From Ficedula albicollis (Eukaryota > Chordata > Aves > Passeriformes > Muscicapidae), in NCBI RefSeq assembly GCF_000247815.1, contig NC_021683.1, positions 7,510,148 to 7,574,147 on the forward strand: a DNA stretch of 64,000 nucleotides. The letters run 5' to 3'. Each line of letters starts with the position of its first letter. Positions within the stretch are counted from its first letter, which is position 1. Position numbers and translations under genes: made by a program. Shown here one piece after another: positions 23,401-35,943 of the stretch. The notes beneath the pieces were generated by a model. That model did not search any database and was not told the origin of the DNA. It worked only from the letters and a program-made list of their open reading frames with translations.

Positions 23401-26400
23401 CAAGTGGGGCAAACAGCAGCAGGCAGAGCCTCTGTGAAAAGCAAAGGCTGCTACAGGAGGAGGGGGTCAAAAAAAGGAAACGGAACGGAAAAGGGCTGCT
23501 CCTGTGAGAGCGATGCAGCTGCGGAGGTGGAGCAGCAGGCAGGTCACAAACAGCCGCGCACGAGGAAGTGCTGGGACAGCAGCCAGCGTGGCCAGGCTGC
23601 AGCAGCTCCAGGTGCAGCAGATCTTTGCTGAGAAGGACCGGGAGAAGAGGCAACCAGAACTGCAGGGACCTCAGCCAGGACCTGGAGATCCCCTTTGCAG
23701 GAGTCGCCAAAACTTCCTTCTGCCAAGGTGTGGGCACTGTCTGTGATGTGGGGGGATGGGGCAGCAGGATGGTTGCTGTGGGGTCCACCTGCTGGGTGGC
23801 ACTGTAGTCCTGGGGCTGTGAGGCCTGGGTGACCATTCCCAGAGCCTCCAGCAGTGGGAAACACTGATGTTGGGAAGACTGGATTGTCAGGGAGTGCAGG
23901 GTTTGGGGGGTGCTGGGGTCCAGGGCTGCCGTCAAAGCACAGAGACCCAACTTGTGTGCGTGAGAAGTGAGGCTCTGGAGGAGGAATGACTCGGTCCCTG
24001 CAGCACCAAGGCTGCTGAGGAAGCCGAGTGGGACCAGCAGATAATGTTCTGAGGCTTCCTCTGGCACAGCTGCAGCTGCAGGGCTGGAGTTGCTCCATCA
24101 CTATCAGCCCCTGCAGAGCCCCGTGCATCCCTTCTCCCTCCCATATTATTGTTTGCCCTTCTCCCTCCTGTATTATTGTTTGCTGGGAGGAAGGAGCTCA
24201 CCAAGTCCCACCTCAAGCTTTTAACCCCCTGGTGCCTGCCCTGATGCTCTCCACTCCCATCAGCCAGAGACAGGCAGGCTCCACATCTGCCCTGGGAGCA
24301 TGGTTTGGTACTGGGAGCTTGCTCCAGGCTTTACTTCCCTAGCAACCAGCAGCACCCATTGACTCATCTCCCTCAAGCCACGTTGTCTCCCATGGGTCTC
24401 CCACAACCCCTTTTGCTGAGGGCAGATACTGGCATTGTCACCTCTAAGGCCCTGAAAGCTTTAGATGGCAATGATTCCCTCCTTCCTCTCTCTTCCCCTT
24501 TTTAGCTGGTCGAATTCTTTCTCGTGCTTCCTCTGGAAGCCCTGTGGTCTGCTGGGGGGCACCATGGAGGCAGCAGCTTCACCAGCTTCACACAGACTTA
24601 ACCCAAACCCCTAATAAGGGGTTTGGAGGAAATCCATCTTGGGGAAGAAAACTGCAGCACTTCACCAGCTTCGTTTGACAGGCTGGGATTTAATCAAACC
24701 CCAGGATCTCCAGAAGTGCTCCTTGGGGAAGTGGAAATCAGACAGAACATCTCAGCAGCCTTCTCCAGATTGTCATCTTCTCACACAACTGAGCTCTTCT
24801 GTATTGTCCCCACTTCTCAACTGGCAGGGAGGGGACATCACTGTCCCATCAGCACAGGCTGGGCTGTGCCCTCCCTGGTGATGAGCACCGAGGGACACCT
24901 TTCCTGAGCGTCAGTGTCCCTGCAGGAGCAGAGGTAGGTCAGCCACTGCTGAGCCTGATGGGGTGATGCAGAAATGCTCCATGTCCCCTGTGAATATAGC
25001 ACAAATGTTGATGAGCCCATCACATGCCCCGGTGCCCCCTGTGCATCCCAAGAATAAGAATAAGTTTGCCTGCTCTGTGCCTGCCACACCCATGGATCTT
25101 AAAAAACAAACCTGTTTGAGAGCACAGGCGGGTGCACCCATGGGTCACAGAGAGGTGCTCGCCCTTCCTCCCACAGCTGGGCTCTGCCCATGCCTTTGCC
25201 CCCAGGGATGCCCGCAAAAGGGATGATCCCTTGGCCATAGCACCCAGTCCTGCTCTGCAGGGTCCTGCCAGGGGTTTGGAGCAGGTCAGCCTCTCCCTGC
25301 CCATCCCATGGCACCAGCTGGGCCTGAATTTCCAGCTTTTGCAGAACAAGTTCCCGGGTGGCTGCACTTGGAGCTGGCACTGTGCCGAAATGCCAGTGTG
25401 CCTGTCCAGTGCTGTGAGCATGTGGGGGGGCTGTGGGGGTGGTGGTGGGGTTCAGCTGGACGTGCCATGGGCTGTGGCAGGCTTCCTGCTGCTGTCTGCA
25501 GGACAGGACTTGCTAGAGGGGTCATCTCCTCAGTCCCCAGAATGTCAGCACACAAATGTATCTGTTCCAACTGTCAACCCAGACCTGCTGCCCTGGAGCA
25601 TCTTCCCCCCCTTGTCTAAAGGGAATGGAGTTAAGACCCTGTGATGGCAAGAACAAGGATCCAAGCTCATTCTAATGAGTTCTCTCCTTCATGTCCCTCT
25701 CCTTGGAGCCAGGGAAGTGACGCTGGGGAGGAACTTGGCTCCTCTTGTTTGTTATTACAGGATAAAGTTACCCTTTAAAGCAGAGCCAGTGCTGTCAGGG
25801 CTGCATACCATCCGGGAACATCGCTCCTTCCAGCTGCTCCACACACTTCTGGTTATTGTGCTTGCATGGAGCCAGCCCAGCCTTGGTCACAGCAAGGGGG
25901 ATGCAGGTGGGAGGATCCAAAAAGGAGCCTGCAGGCTCTTTTCCCACCCTGGGAAATTTGGGAGAATAGGGAAAAGACCTCTCTCTGGAGAGGAGAGCTT
26001 TTCTGACTCCAGGATATGTGGAAAAGAGGAGCAGAAATCAAGGGCTGGGAGCAGTGAAAGGGAAGGGGGAGCTGGATGTGGTTGGGCCATTTTGGGGTTT
26101 CTCTAATCTCCTGGAATGCTCACTCTGACTCACTGGGGACTCTCTGGATGGAGCAGCCTGCAGGTTGCCACTGTGCTCAGGCTGGGCAGGGGTGTGCAGC
26201 TGGTACTTGCCACCCCACAAATCCAGCGGCAGCTCGGCGTCTCCAGGCAATGTGCAGACGGGAAGAGGGCTGGCTTCTCCTTCGAGCTCCAGCCTCTGTC
26301 CCTGGGGATCCCAAATCCAGGAGACCTCGCTCTCCTGTGAGCTGGCACCCCAGGAGACACCCCAGCACTCCAAGGCTTTGCAAGCCATGGGGTTTTCTTA

Positions 26401-27120
26401 GCAGCAGCCTGGCCACACTAGACCCTCTGGAGGTGGCTGGGAGCTTGCTCAGGGTTTGATTGCCCCACACTGAGCCATGACGTGCTTGTGGGGTGGATGG
26501 CAAGGAAGCTGACCCAGTGGAGCTGAGCCAGGGAGAGCTTCCTGGCAGTGAGCTCCTGCCTCCAGTGCCTTCCTTGCTGCCACAGATGTCTCAGAGTGGG
26601 ATGGAAAGCAGGCAGAGGGCTGTGCTGTGCTGTGAGCCCTTCCCAGCCATTCCCCAGCCTGGCATCCACCAGCTCTGTGCCGTTCAGGAGGCAAACGCCA
26701 GCTGGGGCCCTGACACCACCACCTCAGCAGGGTGTCGAGGGAAGCCTGACTCATCCCCAGCAGGAGAATCTGAGACTTGCACATGTAAACAGAGCTGGCC
26801 CTCGCACGCCAGAACATGTGACAGATACAGGAGAGACCGGCTGGAGCCACAGCCTGGGGCTGGTGGCATTCACATATGTGCTAGAGGCATGAACAAGAGC
26901 TGGAATGGGCCCTGCTCAGGAGCATCTCTTGCATGGGGAGGGTGTGGCAGGATCCCTGTGTCTCCCCTCTGCTACCCCTACCTCACAAGCAGCTTTTACC
27001 AGCTGGTTTTAATCCTGGTCTTTCTGTTTGACTGCCTTTGCTTTCCTCCAGAGACACCCTTCCCAGCACAAACCCATTTGGGCCAACAGCTCAGGAGAGG
27101 TAGAATAGCTGCAGGATGAC
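20460..27120. other. Intergenic DNA, no gene recognised
   Basis: Moderately GC-rich unique sequence with many short overlapping ORFs on both strands and no family motif. A 1.2-kb stretch at 23400-24500 is somewhat CpG-containing but shows no exon structure that I can support. Confidence 0.4.
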
Positions 27121-27124
27121 CAGG

Positions 27125-27275
27125 GCAATGATGGCCTCACCACCTCTGGAAATACTAAAAAAAAACCACACAGATGTGGCATCTGGGGGATGTGGTTTAA
27201 TGGTGGGCTTGACAGTGCAGGGTTAATGAACTTGATGATCGTAGAGATTTTTTCCAACCGTAATAATTCTATGAG
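27125..27275 (+). mobile_element. CR1 3'-end fragment
   Basis: The CR1 landmarks GTGGTTTAATGGTGGGCTTG, GGGTTAATGAACTTGATGAT and TTTTTTCCAACCGTAATAATTCTATGA mark the extreme 3' end. Confidence 0.75.
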
Positions 27276-28962
27276 AGCAAAACTCCTGAGATGGCACCCC
27301 ACAGTGCCAGCTTCAGAAGTAAAGTGCAGCTTGTGTTGTCAGGAGGTCTACATGCATAGATGGAGAGAGCACAGAAATGCAATTCTGGGACCATAGAAGC
27401 TCCCCAAGTGCCTGTTCCATCTCAGGAGCAGAGATCACTCAGAAACCTCCCAGTTATTGAGCATGTGATTTCCCTTGGGTTTAGATGTGCCATGCTGTGG
27501 GCTCTGGGCTGGGAGAGCTGTAGGTCAGGGGGAGAGGAGATATCACAGCCACTTCCTATCCTTGCTTACCCTGCACAGCTGGTTTCATTTCCTTAATCCC
27601 CATCCCAGCATTTTCTTTGTTGTTTTCTTTGGAGGGGACAGAGCTTTGCTGGAGGCTGGTGCTCACTCAGTGAAAGAAGCACTTTCAGGCTCTGGGAGGC
27701 ACATGGATGCCCACTGGCTGTTCCCAGATGGACTCACTCTGCTCTTGGGTGTAGCAGGAGCTGCTCATGCAGGGACAGGGACCCCACCTCAGCAGTGGAG
27801 CGGATCAGGGTGTGTGTGGGATCCCCTGCCCTGCTTGGAAGGACTATCTTTACATGCATTTGCATACAGCTCTGCCAGATTTGCAGACTCAGCCCTGCCA
27901 AAACACCTCGTGCTCCAAATGCCCTTTTGCTCTCACATCCTTGCAGTACCAGCTTTGAGGCAATGCATTTCTACCTCAGCCAGCTTGATTGGCCAAGTTT
28001 TGCTTCACCTGGTGCAGTGTTGAATCCTCAAGGCTGCTGGCACCTCAGCTGTGGTCCAGCTGTGCCAGTTGCCCTGCCACTGGCTACGTCTGCTGGGCTG
28101 GGCTGGGCTGGTTTCTGGGCTTGCCCACAACCTCAGCCTTCCTGCTCAGTGTTGGACAACAGCAAGGAATCTTGTGAATCATGGATACTTTTGGAGTGAT
28201 CCTGCGGGTGTGTGCGTGAGCTGGTTCCTGATGTGCTGAGGTGGGGATGGCTGCTTGCTTGCAGGAGGTGGAGCGGTCCCAGGGGATGTTCAACCCTTCA
28301 GACTGAGCTGGAATAGCAGCTGGAGATGCTGCCAGCAGCTTTCCTGGGTGGAGAAGGGAGTTAGGAGTGGGGGCATGTGGCTGGAGAGTCTGGACCAGTG
28401 CTGTTCTGCAGCTCCTTACCTTCCTGGCCCATGCTGGGGCTTGGAGCTGATGAAGTCACAGTCTGGACGTCCTGGCTCTGCTGCAAAGCCCTGACCCGGA
28501 TTCTGGATTGCTGGCCAGAGTCTGGGAGAGCTGAGCAGCACCCAGTGCTAGCCAACACCGAGTAGGTTTGTGGCCACTCCAGGGGTATTCTGCCTTCCCT
28601 TTTCCTGGCCCCATGGGCAGGCAAAGTGCTGGGATATGCAATTCTACGCCATGGAAAAGGGCAAGTTGGATCAGGGCTGTGCCCCAGCCTGCTGCTGCTG
28701 TGAGCTGGCCCCGAGTGTGTTGAGGAAGGTTTTCCAGCAGGCTCAGGGGACCTGCTGGCACAGCCTTTCTGTGCTTCTGGCCAGTTCCTGAGCATGGCCA
28801 GAGCTCCAGTGAGTCAGCTGGAGCAGCAGCTCACATTGCTCATGCTGCATCAGCACCGCCCTGGCTCCCTTAGCTTTTTACCAGGTTGTGTTCCCCAAAA
28901 ATGCACAGCTGGAGGGATGCGGAGCTTGGTGCTGGGATGCTTGATGTTCATCTCTGAGACAG

Positions 28963-29006
28963 TGGCAGGGATGGTGGCAGGGATGGTAGCAGGGATGGTG
29001 GCAGGC
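28963..29006 (+). repeat. Short tandem repeat of GGCAGGGATGGT
   Basis: Three to four 12-base units (GTGGCAGGGATG, with one GTAGCAGGGATG variant) in intergenic DNA. Confidence 0.7.
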
Positions 29007-29552
29007 TCGGAGGAGGCACCTCAGCTGCTCACAGGGGTGGTGGCCGGGCTCTGAGTGTGCTCAGCACGCGTGACTGTCCCAGTGCAAGGCTTGGCGCCCC
29101 GGCCTGTGTGCGTTGCCTTGCTCCAGCGCAGAGCAGGAATGCTGAGCACGCAGCAGCTCCAGCCTGGAGCCAAGGGCTGGCCTCCAGCCCTCCAGGGAGA
29201 GGGGAGAGGAAGACGTGGCTCCAGGCCCAGCCTGCAGTGAGAAGAGCAATTTGGGCAGAGACCCACGGTGCAGGGCTCTGCCGACGGCTCAGACCTTTCT
29301 CTGCACCGCGGCAGGCGGCTGCAGGCAGCTGGCACGGCTGCTGCTGAAGCTGCCAGGAGAAGGGGAATGTGCTTGGAGTGGTCTCGGGTCACCAGGCTCT
29401 GGAAAGGTGCAATCCTGTGCTGGGAGGAGCTCACTAATACTAGCAAGTTCTCAGACAAAGTGCCCTTGAGCTCAGGGACTCTTTCCTGCACCAATGCCCA
29501 GCTTCCAAACTGGACTGCTGGAAATGCTTCTTCAGTGACAGGAGTCCAGGAG

Positions 29553-29748
29553 TATCCATATCCACATCCACATCCATATCCATATCCATATCCATATCCA
29601 TATCCATATCCATATCCATATCCATATCCATATCCATATCCATATCCATATCCATATCCATATCCATATCCATATCCATATCCATATCCATATCCATATC
29701 CATATCCATATCCATATCCATATCCATATCCATATCCATATCCATATT
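29553..29748 (+). repeat. Hexanucleotide microsatellite (TATCCA)n
   Basis: About 32 uninterrupted or near-perfect TATCCA units; the first few include CACATCCA variants. The open frames on both strands (Tyr-Pro and Met-Asp repeats) are by-products of the six-base period. Confidence 0.95.
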
Positions 29749-29932
29749 GGAAGGGTTAGCCCAGGAGTATCTGTATCCGTAACGAAAGGATTAAACCAAG
29801 AGTATCCATCCATATCCATGCTGGCAAGATTAGCCCAGGAGTATCCATATCCATAATGAAAGAGTTAAACCAAGATTATCTGCATCCATGCTGGGAAGGT
29901 TAACCCAGGAGTATCCAAATCCATGCTGGGAG
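29749..29932 (+). repeat. Degenerate minisatellite flanking the hexamer array
   Basis: Diverged units carry the phrases TTAGCCCAGGAGTATC, TATCCATA, GGTTAACCCAGG and CATGCTGG. They look like the longer repeat from which the hexamer array expanded. Confidence 0.75.
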
Positions 29933-30329
29933 CTTTAACTCCTTCCTGCCAGCAGGCACCATACCTCCATAAGTCTAGGAGGGAATTTTGGAGGGCAGGC
30001 AGGCCAGGGGTGCTGCCAGAACTTGGGCAGGAGCCTGTCCTTGTTTTTGTTTGCCAAGCTGGTCCGTGCTGAGCAAGCTCCCAGAGCAGCCAGTGCGATG
30101 TTCCAGCCCTGGCCTTGGCACAGGGAGTGCTTGGCTCCACAACCCAGCCTGGCAGGGCAAGCGGGCATGTGGCCGAGGGGAGGGTACACTCCCCTCTCCT
30201 GTTGGCTGCAGGGATACAGCTGCTCCCTAGCAGCAACCAGGAATGGGGTTTTACCTTGGGATGATGGTGCATAGGTAAGTGGAATGTGGTGCTGTGGGTC
30301 AGTCTACCTCCAGGCACCCCAAGCTTTTA

Positions 30330-30876
30330 CTGAGAAGGTGGTCAAACCCTGGAACAGACTTCCTGGAGAGGCGGTCGTTGCATCCAGTCTGGGGACCCCA
30401 AAATAAGAAGGATGTGGACCTGTTTGAGTGAGTCCAGGGGAGGCCAGGAAGATGCTCAGAGGTCTGGAGCACCTCTGCTGTGGAGACAGGCTGAGGGAGT
30501 AGGGGTTGTTCAGCCTGGAGATGAGAAGGCTCCAGGGAAACCTTGGAGTCCCTTCCAGTACTGAAAGGGGCTCCTAAAGACCTTAAGAGTGACTTTAGAC
30601 AAGAGCAGAGTGCCAGGACAAGGGAGGATGGCTTCCAAGTGACAGAGGGCAGGATTAGATTGGATATTGGAAAGAAATTCTTCCCTGTGAGGGTGAGGAG
30701 TTTCTGGCACAGGCTGCCCAGAGAAGCTGTGGCTGCCCCCTCCCTGGAAGTGTTCAGGGCCAGGTTGGATGAGGCTTGGAGTAATCTGGTCTAATCAGGC
30801 TCTGTGAAAGGAGCCCCTGCTCATGGCAGGGGGTTGAAACCGGGTGGTCTTTAAGGTACCATTCTGGGATTCATCA
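30330..30876 (+). mobile_element. CR1 LINE 3' fragment
   Basis: About 550 bases of plus-oriented CR1: CTGGAGCACCTCTGCTGTGG, GTTCAGCCTGGAGATGAGAA, GAAATTCTTCCCTGTGAGGG, GGAAGTGTTCAGGGCCAGG and a tail ending ACCATTCTGGGATTCAT. Confidence 0.9.
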
Positions 30877-31740
30877 ACCACATGGCTTGGTGGATCCATC
30901 CTGGCAGCCTCTCCTTGTTGGCCTTTTGGCTTGGCTTTTCCCTGGTGGCCTCAGGCCCTGCTGTCCCCATCTTCGCATCACTTCTCTTTCCGTGTAACCA
31001 GGCCAGCCTGGAGAACTGGGCTGGGAGCTGGGGCGCCCTGGTTCTCACCAAGCAACCTTGGCAGCAAATGCTCTGCTCCTTGGTGTGGCCCCAGGAGAGT
31101 GAGAGCGGTGCAATGATTTCCTTGTCACTGATATTGCCCTGCTCCACTGGGCTCCAAGACCTGATGGTGGTCTAATTAGTGTTTCTGCCTCACAGGGCTG
31201 GCGGGAGCACTGTGCAGCCTTGTCCTTGCATGAAGGATGTCTCACCAGGGCTGTAAAGGTTTCAGTTCCATTTAAAACTGGGTTGACTCAGTAGGATCTA
31301 GGACAGGTAGGAGAAAGATGGTCTTGGGAGAAAGGAGAGGAGCAGGGTGCATCCCCCAAAGAGGCATGTGGCTTCCTTACCCCTCCACGTTCAGGGGTGC
31401 TCAGAGGTGTCAGGGTTTAGGAAGTGACTGGCAGTTGTGGAAGCAGCACCGTGTGACTGTGGCATCCCTTGGGTGACAGCCTGCATTTACACTGGGGCTG
31501 CCTGTCCCTTACTTGGGGAAGCTGGGAGCGCTCTTCTGCTGCTCCCCTAGGATGCTGGGACCTGGTGGGATGGGGAATGTGGATCAGTGCCAATGCTCTG
31601 CTCCCCTAGAGTGGACTTTCTGATTGGCAGAGGTCCGAGCATGGCTCAGTTCGATGCAGGAGCCGGGGGAGGGAAGGCAGGGTGGGGCGCTGGATGTCAC
31701 AGAGCTGGGAGCAAGGATGTTTAGGTGTTCCCTCTGCCAC

Positions 31741-31760
31741 TGACTGACTGACTGACTGCA
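31741..31760 (+). repeat. (GACT)n short tandem repeat
   Basis: Four to five GACT units immediately before the CpG island. Confidence 0.7.
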
Positions 31761-31889
31761 CAGCCTTGGCCATGTCCCTTCACTGCTGGAATGCGAAACA
31801 TGCCCGGGGTCTGTCAGAGAGCACTGATCCCTGGGAGGCTGTGGGGGGAGACGGCAGTGGTGAGGGGGAAGGTGCTGCTCCAGCCATCG

Positions 31890-33100
31890 CTTCCCCGGAA
31901 AGGGGAGGCTGTGGGCGCTGCGTGCGGCAGGAAGGCGAACAGCCAGCCCGGGGCCATGCAAGCCGGGCTGCCCCCGCTCCCCTGGCCCGGGGGATCCTGC
32001 TGCGGCTCATGGTGGGGCCTGTGGGCCCCCGGGGAATGCTGATGGGCCGGCGGGTCTGGAACCCCCGCAGGGCCGCGGTGGCGGTGGCGGTGTTGGTGGC
32101 GGTGGTGGCGGTGGCGATGGCGGTGTCGGCAGCGGTGTCGGTCGCCTCGGGGAGGGAGGTGCTCCCGTCCATGCAGCTGCCATTGGCGCTGGCTGGGCCG
32201 TGGTTTCCTGCCGAAATCACATGGCTCCCGCGTTTCCATGGAGAGAGCCGGGGTGGGCGCTGCCAAGAGCCTGCACGAACTCCCCGCTTGCTCCCGTCCA
32301 TGGGAGTGGAACAAAGGGGATGCACCGAGCCAGGCCCGATTTCGCCCCGCGCCTCGTCCCCCGTCTCTCCTGGGACATGTGAGTGCCGCCCGCACCTCTG
32401 CGCCCCGCGGTCGGGGGGAGTCGGGGGGAGCGGGGTTGGTGGCTTTAGCAGGGCTACACCCTTGGGGGGCCACGTCGCCGCAAGCCACCGCCCGCCCGCG
32501 TCCCCTCTGCCGCCACCCCGCTGGCGCCCCACGCCGCGCTGGGGTGTCCGGGCACGGCGGGAGGGCGGCGACAAGGACACGGACACGGGGACGAGGACAC
32601 GGGGACACGGACACAGGGACACGGGGCTCCGCTCCTCCGCCCCGCTGCCGGTCGGAGGGAGCCTCCGCACCCCGCGGTCCGGCCAGCACCGGCGCCGGAG
32701 ACGCCCGGAGAAGGAGCCGCCTGGCAGTGGGATATCAGGGCGAGCACCCCCAATGTCACCCGGTGTCCCCCAGACCCTGTCTGGGATATACCAGCTTCTC
32801 CAGACACTCTTTCGTTCCCGGGTTTGGAATGACGCTGGTGGCATGAGCCGTGTTCTGGCCCGAGTCCCTTGGGACTCCGGGCAGGGGCACGGCGGGCGAA
32901 GGACAAGCTGCCCGTGCCCATATAGGCCCATACAGGGCCGTGCCCGGGCGGCTGCGGGACGGCAGAGCCCCGGGTCCCGCGGGAGAGGCTGCGGCCATGC
33001 CCCCCACCCCTGCCCTGCGCCCAGCGGGACCCGGCGCGCTCCCGAGGGACCGGGGTGCTCCGTGTCAGCTGGGTGCTGCCTCCTCCTCCCCGCCGGGGTG
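31890..33100. promoter_or_regulatory. CpG island of unknown target gene
   Basis: Very GC/CpG-rich for about 1.2 kb, with few stop codons on either strand. That gives overlapping open frames of about 500 and 490 codons, neither of which resembles a protein family. It contains a GGTGGC-rich segment (32080-32130) and a GGACACGGACAC-rich segment (32571-32625). It is a plausible distal promoter or enhancer for RIPOR1 or the origin of a non-coding transcript; which one is not determinable here. Confidence 0.5.
32571..32625 (+). repeat. GGACAC-rich tandem repeat
   Basis: Repeated GACAC/GGGGAC units inside the CpG island, read on the plus strand as alternating Asp-Thr and Gly-His codons. Probably a simple minisatellite. 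Confidence 0.65.
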
Positions 33101-35768
33101 ACGGAGGGAGGAATGCTCGGAGGAATTAATGAGACAGATCTCGCTTTGTTGCTGGCCCGATCTTCCTGTCTCCCAGCCCTTCCCAGCCTGCCAAGAAGTG
33201 CTCGGGAAGGCCTCGTACCATTAACCCTTCTCCTGCTGCACCATCCCAGGGCGTGCAAACAGCCTTAGCGGGTTGTACCCTTGCCACATTCCCAGAGGAG
33301 ACTCCCGAGGGCACTGGGAAGTCGTGGCCGTCCTATAAACCCATGTCTCCCATCTCCTGGCGGGTGGCCTCACTGCGTCCCCCGGGCAGGGCTGGGATGT
33401 GAGGCTGTGACGCCGCGCAAAATCAGGCAGTGCAGGGCTTGTCACCAGCTTGTCACCAGCGGCGTTGCCTCCTCTCGGCTTGTGAGGGTCCCCAGTGCAT
33501 TGCCACAGTCCCCTGGGTGGAGAGGAGCTGTGGTGGCGTGGCGGTACCCCTGGCTGTGTCCCCAGGGAGGACATGGCGCGATGGGGTGGAGCACGGAAAC
33601 GGGGGCAGCAATGGACATGGCAGTGATGGGGGGTGTCGGGGGAACAGCTGAGAGGTGTTGAGGTGCAACCAGGGGATAACTTGATCTGCAGTGAGGATAG
33701 TGGTGAGGACAGGGATATCTCTTCCCAAGCCTCGCTGAGGCTCCTGGTCAGAGCTGCTGCTTTGCCCAGGAATCTGCTGGCTGGGTCGCAGCAGGGTGCC
33801 TGCGATGGGCATTGTCCAGTGCTGGCCGGGCGGGAGGAGCTGGATGGGTGTAGGGTGTCCCCCAGGAATGCCATCGGGCTGGGCTCCAGATCCTGCCCGT
33901 GGCTGAGGCTCAGCGGGTGCATTGGAGCTCCTGCCACGACACTGACCTAAAGGACAGGACCCTGGGAAACCCATGGCAGGCAGGGAGCAGCTGGCATTTG
34001 AGATCCCCAGGGCACAGTGAAGGCAGCCCAAGCCCTGGCTTTGCGTGGGCTGAGGCCAGTGCTGGGCTGGGACGAGCTCCCTGCCGCGTGCTTTGGGGTT
34101 ATTTATAGGGCTGCCATTTATAATGCTTCTATTTCTGCTGCCGTGTGGGGACGATGTGAGGAAGCCAGGGGGGAGGGCTCGAGTCTGCCACCGCCCCATG
34201 CCCAGCCCCTCCGGGAAGGGATGCTGCCCATCGGGGCCAGCCTGGCTGGGGGTAGAGCCTGGCTTGGCACAAGGGCTGGTCCTTCTCCAGCCCTCAGGGC
34301 ATCCACTTGCGGAAAAACTCTGCGTTGAGCTCCCAGGATTTTTTGGAGTTGGCTTTGCCTGTTTTAGGAGAAAGTAAAGTCTGAGAAGTCAGCTGTCAGA
34401 AGTCAGTCACAGAAGCACTGTGGGGGTGACCCCCTACAGCTCTAGGACCAGCTGTCCCAGCCCAGGAAGAGTCACTTGGTCACTTTCTGTGCTTCTCCTT
34501 CAAGCCATGGCTGCATGTCTTCTTGCCAAAATTGTAATCTCCTGCCTTCTCCCAAGACTCCCCCACGGCCAGGAGCTTTTTGGCCCCTCACCAGGCTGGT
34601 GCTGATTCCATCTCCACAAACCTTTTTGGCCAGCCGTGGCTTTTGACACCGGCTGAGGCTGGCCTATGCCCTTTCCTGTCAGGTTTCCATTCCCAGCCAC
34701 TCAAGATGTCTGTGGCTGGGGAGTACTTGTCCAAAACAGCCTGAAATAGCTTCTTCATCACCTTGCCTTTGGTGTGGGTGCCACCAAGGCAGCGTTGGGT
34801 TGGGGCTGGTGGTGTCTCCAGGGACTGGGTAGGTTCAGCCTCAGTGCTGGTGGTCTCTGGGCCAGCAGGGAGAAGCTGGAGAATTTCCCTAGGACTCTGC
34901 TGGCAGGATGTGGGATCAATGGGAAGCTAGTCTTCTATCCCATGCAGGGCAGGGAAGTGGGAATAACCTGCTGGATTTTTCTGGCTGTGCACAAACTGGC
35001 CGTGGCTGTACACGTGTGTCCAAGCATGGCTGCCCATGGAGTGTTTTGTTTGCGTGTTCAGCAGTTGTGGTTGGGGTGGGGATGCCCAGCGGCTCCTCAG
35101 GCCTGGTAAGAGGAAGGCATAAAGAGACACCACCAAAAAGGGAGCACCTGGGGCATTACACCCACATCTCTTCTGCAGAGAGATTAGGGCAGCCACCCTG
35201 GCAGGTTGAGCTGAGCCAGGGTGATGAATATGCAGGGAAGTTCTGAGTTGAAGAGTCACATGGAGATGTCCCTGTCCTTGCACCCACTCTCTATCCCTGA
35301 CCAAGCCAGGAACAGGGACTCATTTAACTCAATTACCATGGTGGCACAGCTGGCATGATTTGTGCCCTTCCTCTGCCCTCCCTTGGCAAGGTGTCCTGAG
35401 CTGTCAAGCCCCACTAAGTGCCGTGCAGGTGCTGTGAGGTGCTCAGAGGGCATGGCTGATGTGATGTGTCCTTCTCTAGTACCCTCTGCCGCTTTTGGAG
35501 TGCCTGGCCCTGTCTCCTGCCTGCACCTGGTGGTCTCCCCAAGGGTGATGCCCGGGATGGTGCCGTGCCAGGCACCTCACCCATGTGTCAGCTGCCACAC
35601 AAATCCCCCTGCGACTGCAGGCTGCGGAGGGAGAGGCAGAGTCCCTGCAAGCAGCACAGCCTGGCTGTCACCTCTGCGAGGGAAGCCTGGAAGTCCCCTC
35701 ACTCTGCGTGGCACTGGGGAATGCCCCTCCCGCCGTTCCCGCGGCTGGGGCCGCTTCAGCGTGGCTTT

Positions 35769-35787
35769 CTCATTAACCTTTAATGAG
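35769..35787. promoter_or_regulatory. Palindromic homeodomain-like site
   Basis: A perfect 8-base inverted repeat, CTCATTAA and TTAATGAG, separated by three bases (CCT). Inverted TAAT/ATTA half-sites of this spacing resemble sites for homeodomain dimers. Binding is inference. Confidence 0.3.
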
Positions 35788-35889
35788 AACAAACAAGCTG
35801 GCATGGGCCGGCACTGCGGGCGCGCTGCCTGGCCGTGTGCCGGGCGCTGGCTTTGCACAAGGATGGTCAGAGCCGGGGCGGTGCCGGCG

Positions 35890-35943
35890 GTGATGCCATT
35901 CCCTGATGCCATTCCCTGATGCCATTCCCTGATGCCATTCCCT
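35890..35943 (+). repeat. Four tandem copies of a 15-base unit
   Basis: The unit TGATGCCATTCCC is repeated with a 15-base period about four times in GC-rich DNA. Confidence 0.85.

Noticed and set aside
29553..29748. CRISPR-like array
   Set aside because: Six-base period with no unique spacers, in a vertebrate genome; it is a microsatellite.
29440..29819. Tyr-Pro, Met-Asp and Ile-Trp repeat proteins
   Set aside because: Products of the TATCCA microsatellite read in three frames; no surrounding gene structure.
31766..33268. Overlapping open frames of about 500 codons on both strands
   Set aside because: Stop-poor GC-rich island; the hydrophobic stretch comes from a GGTGGC simple repeat. There is no family similarity, exon structure or consistent start.
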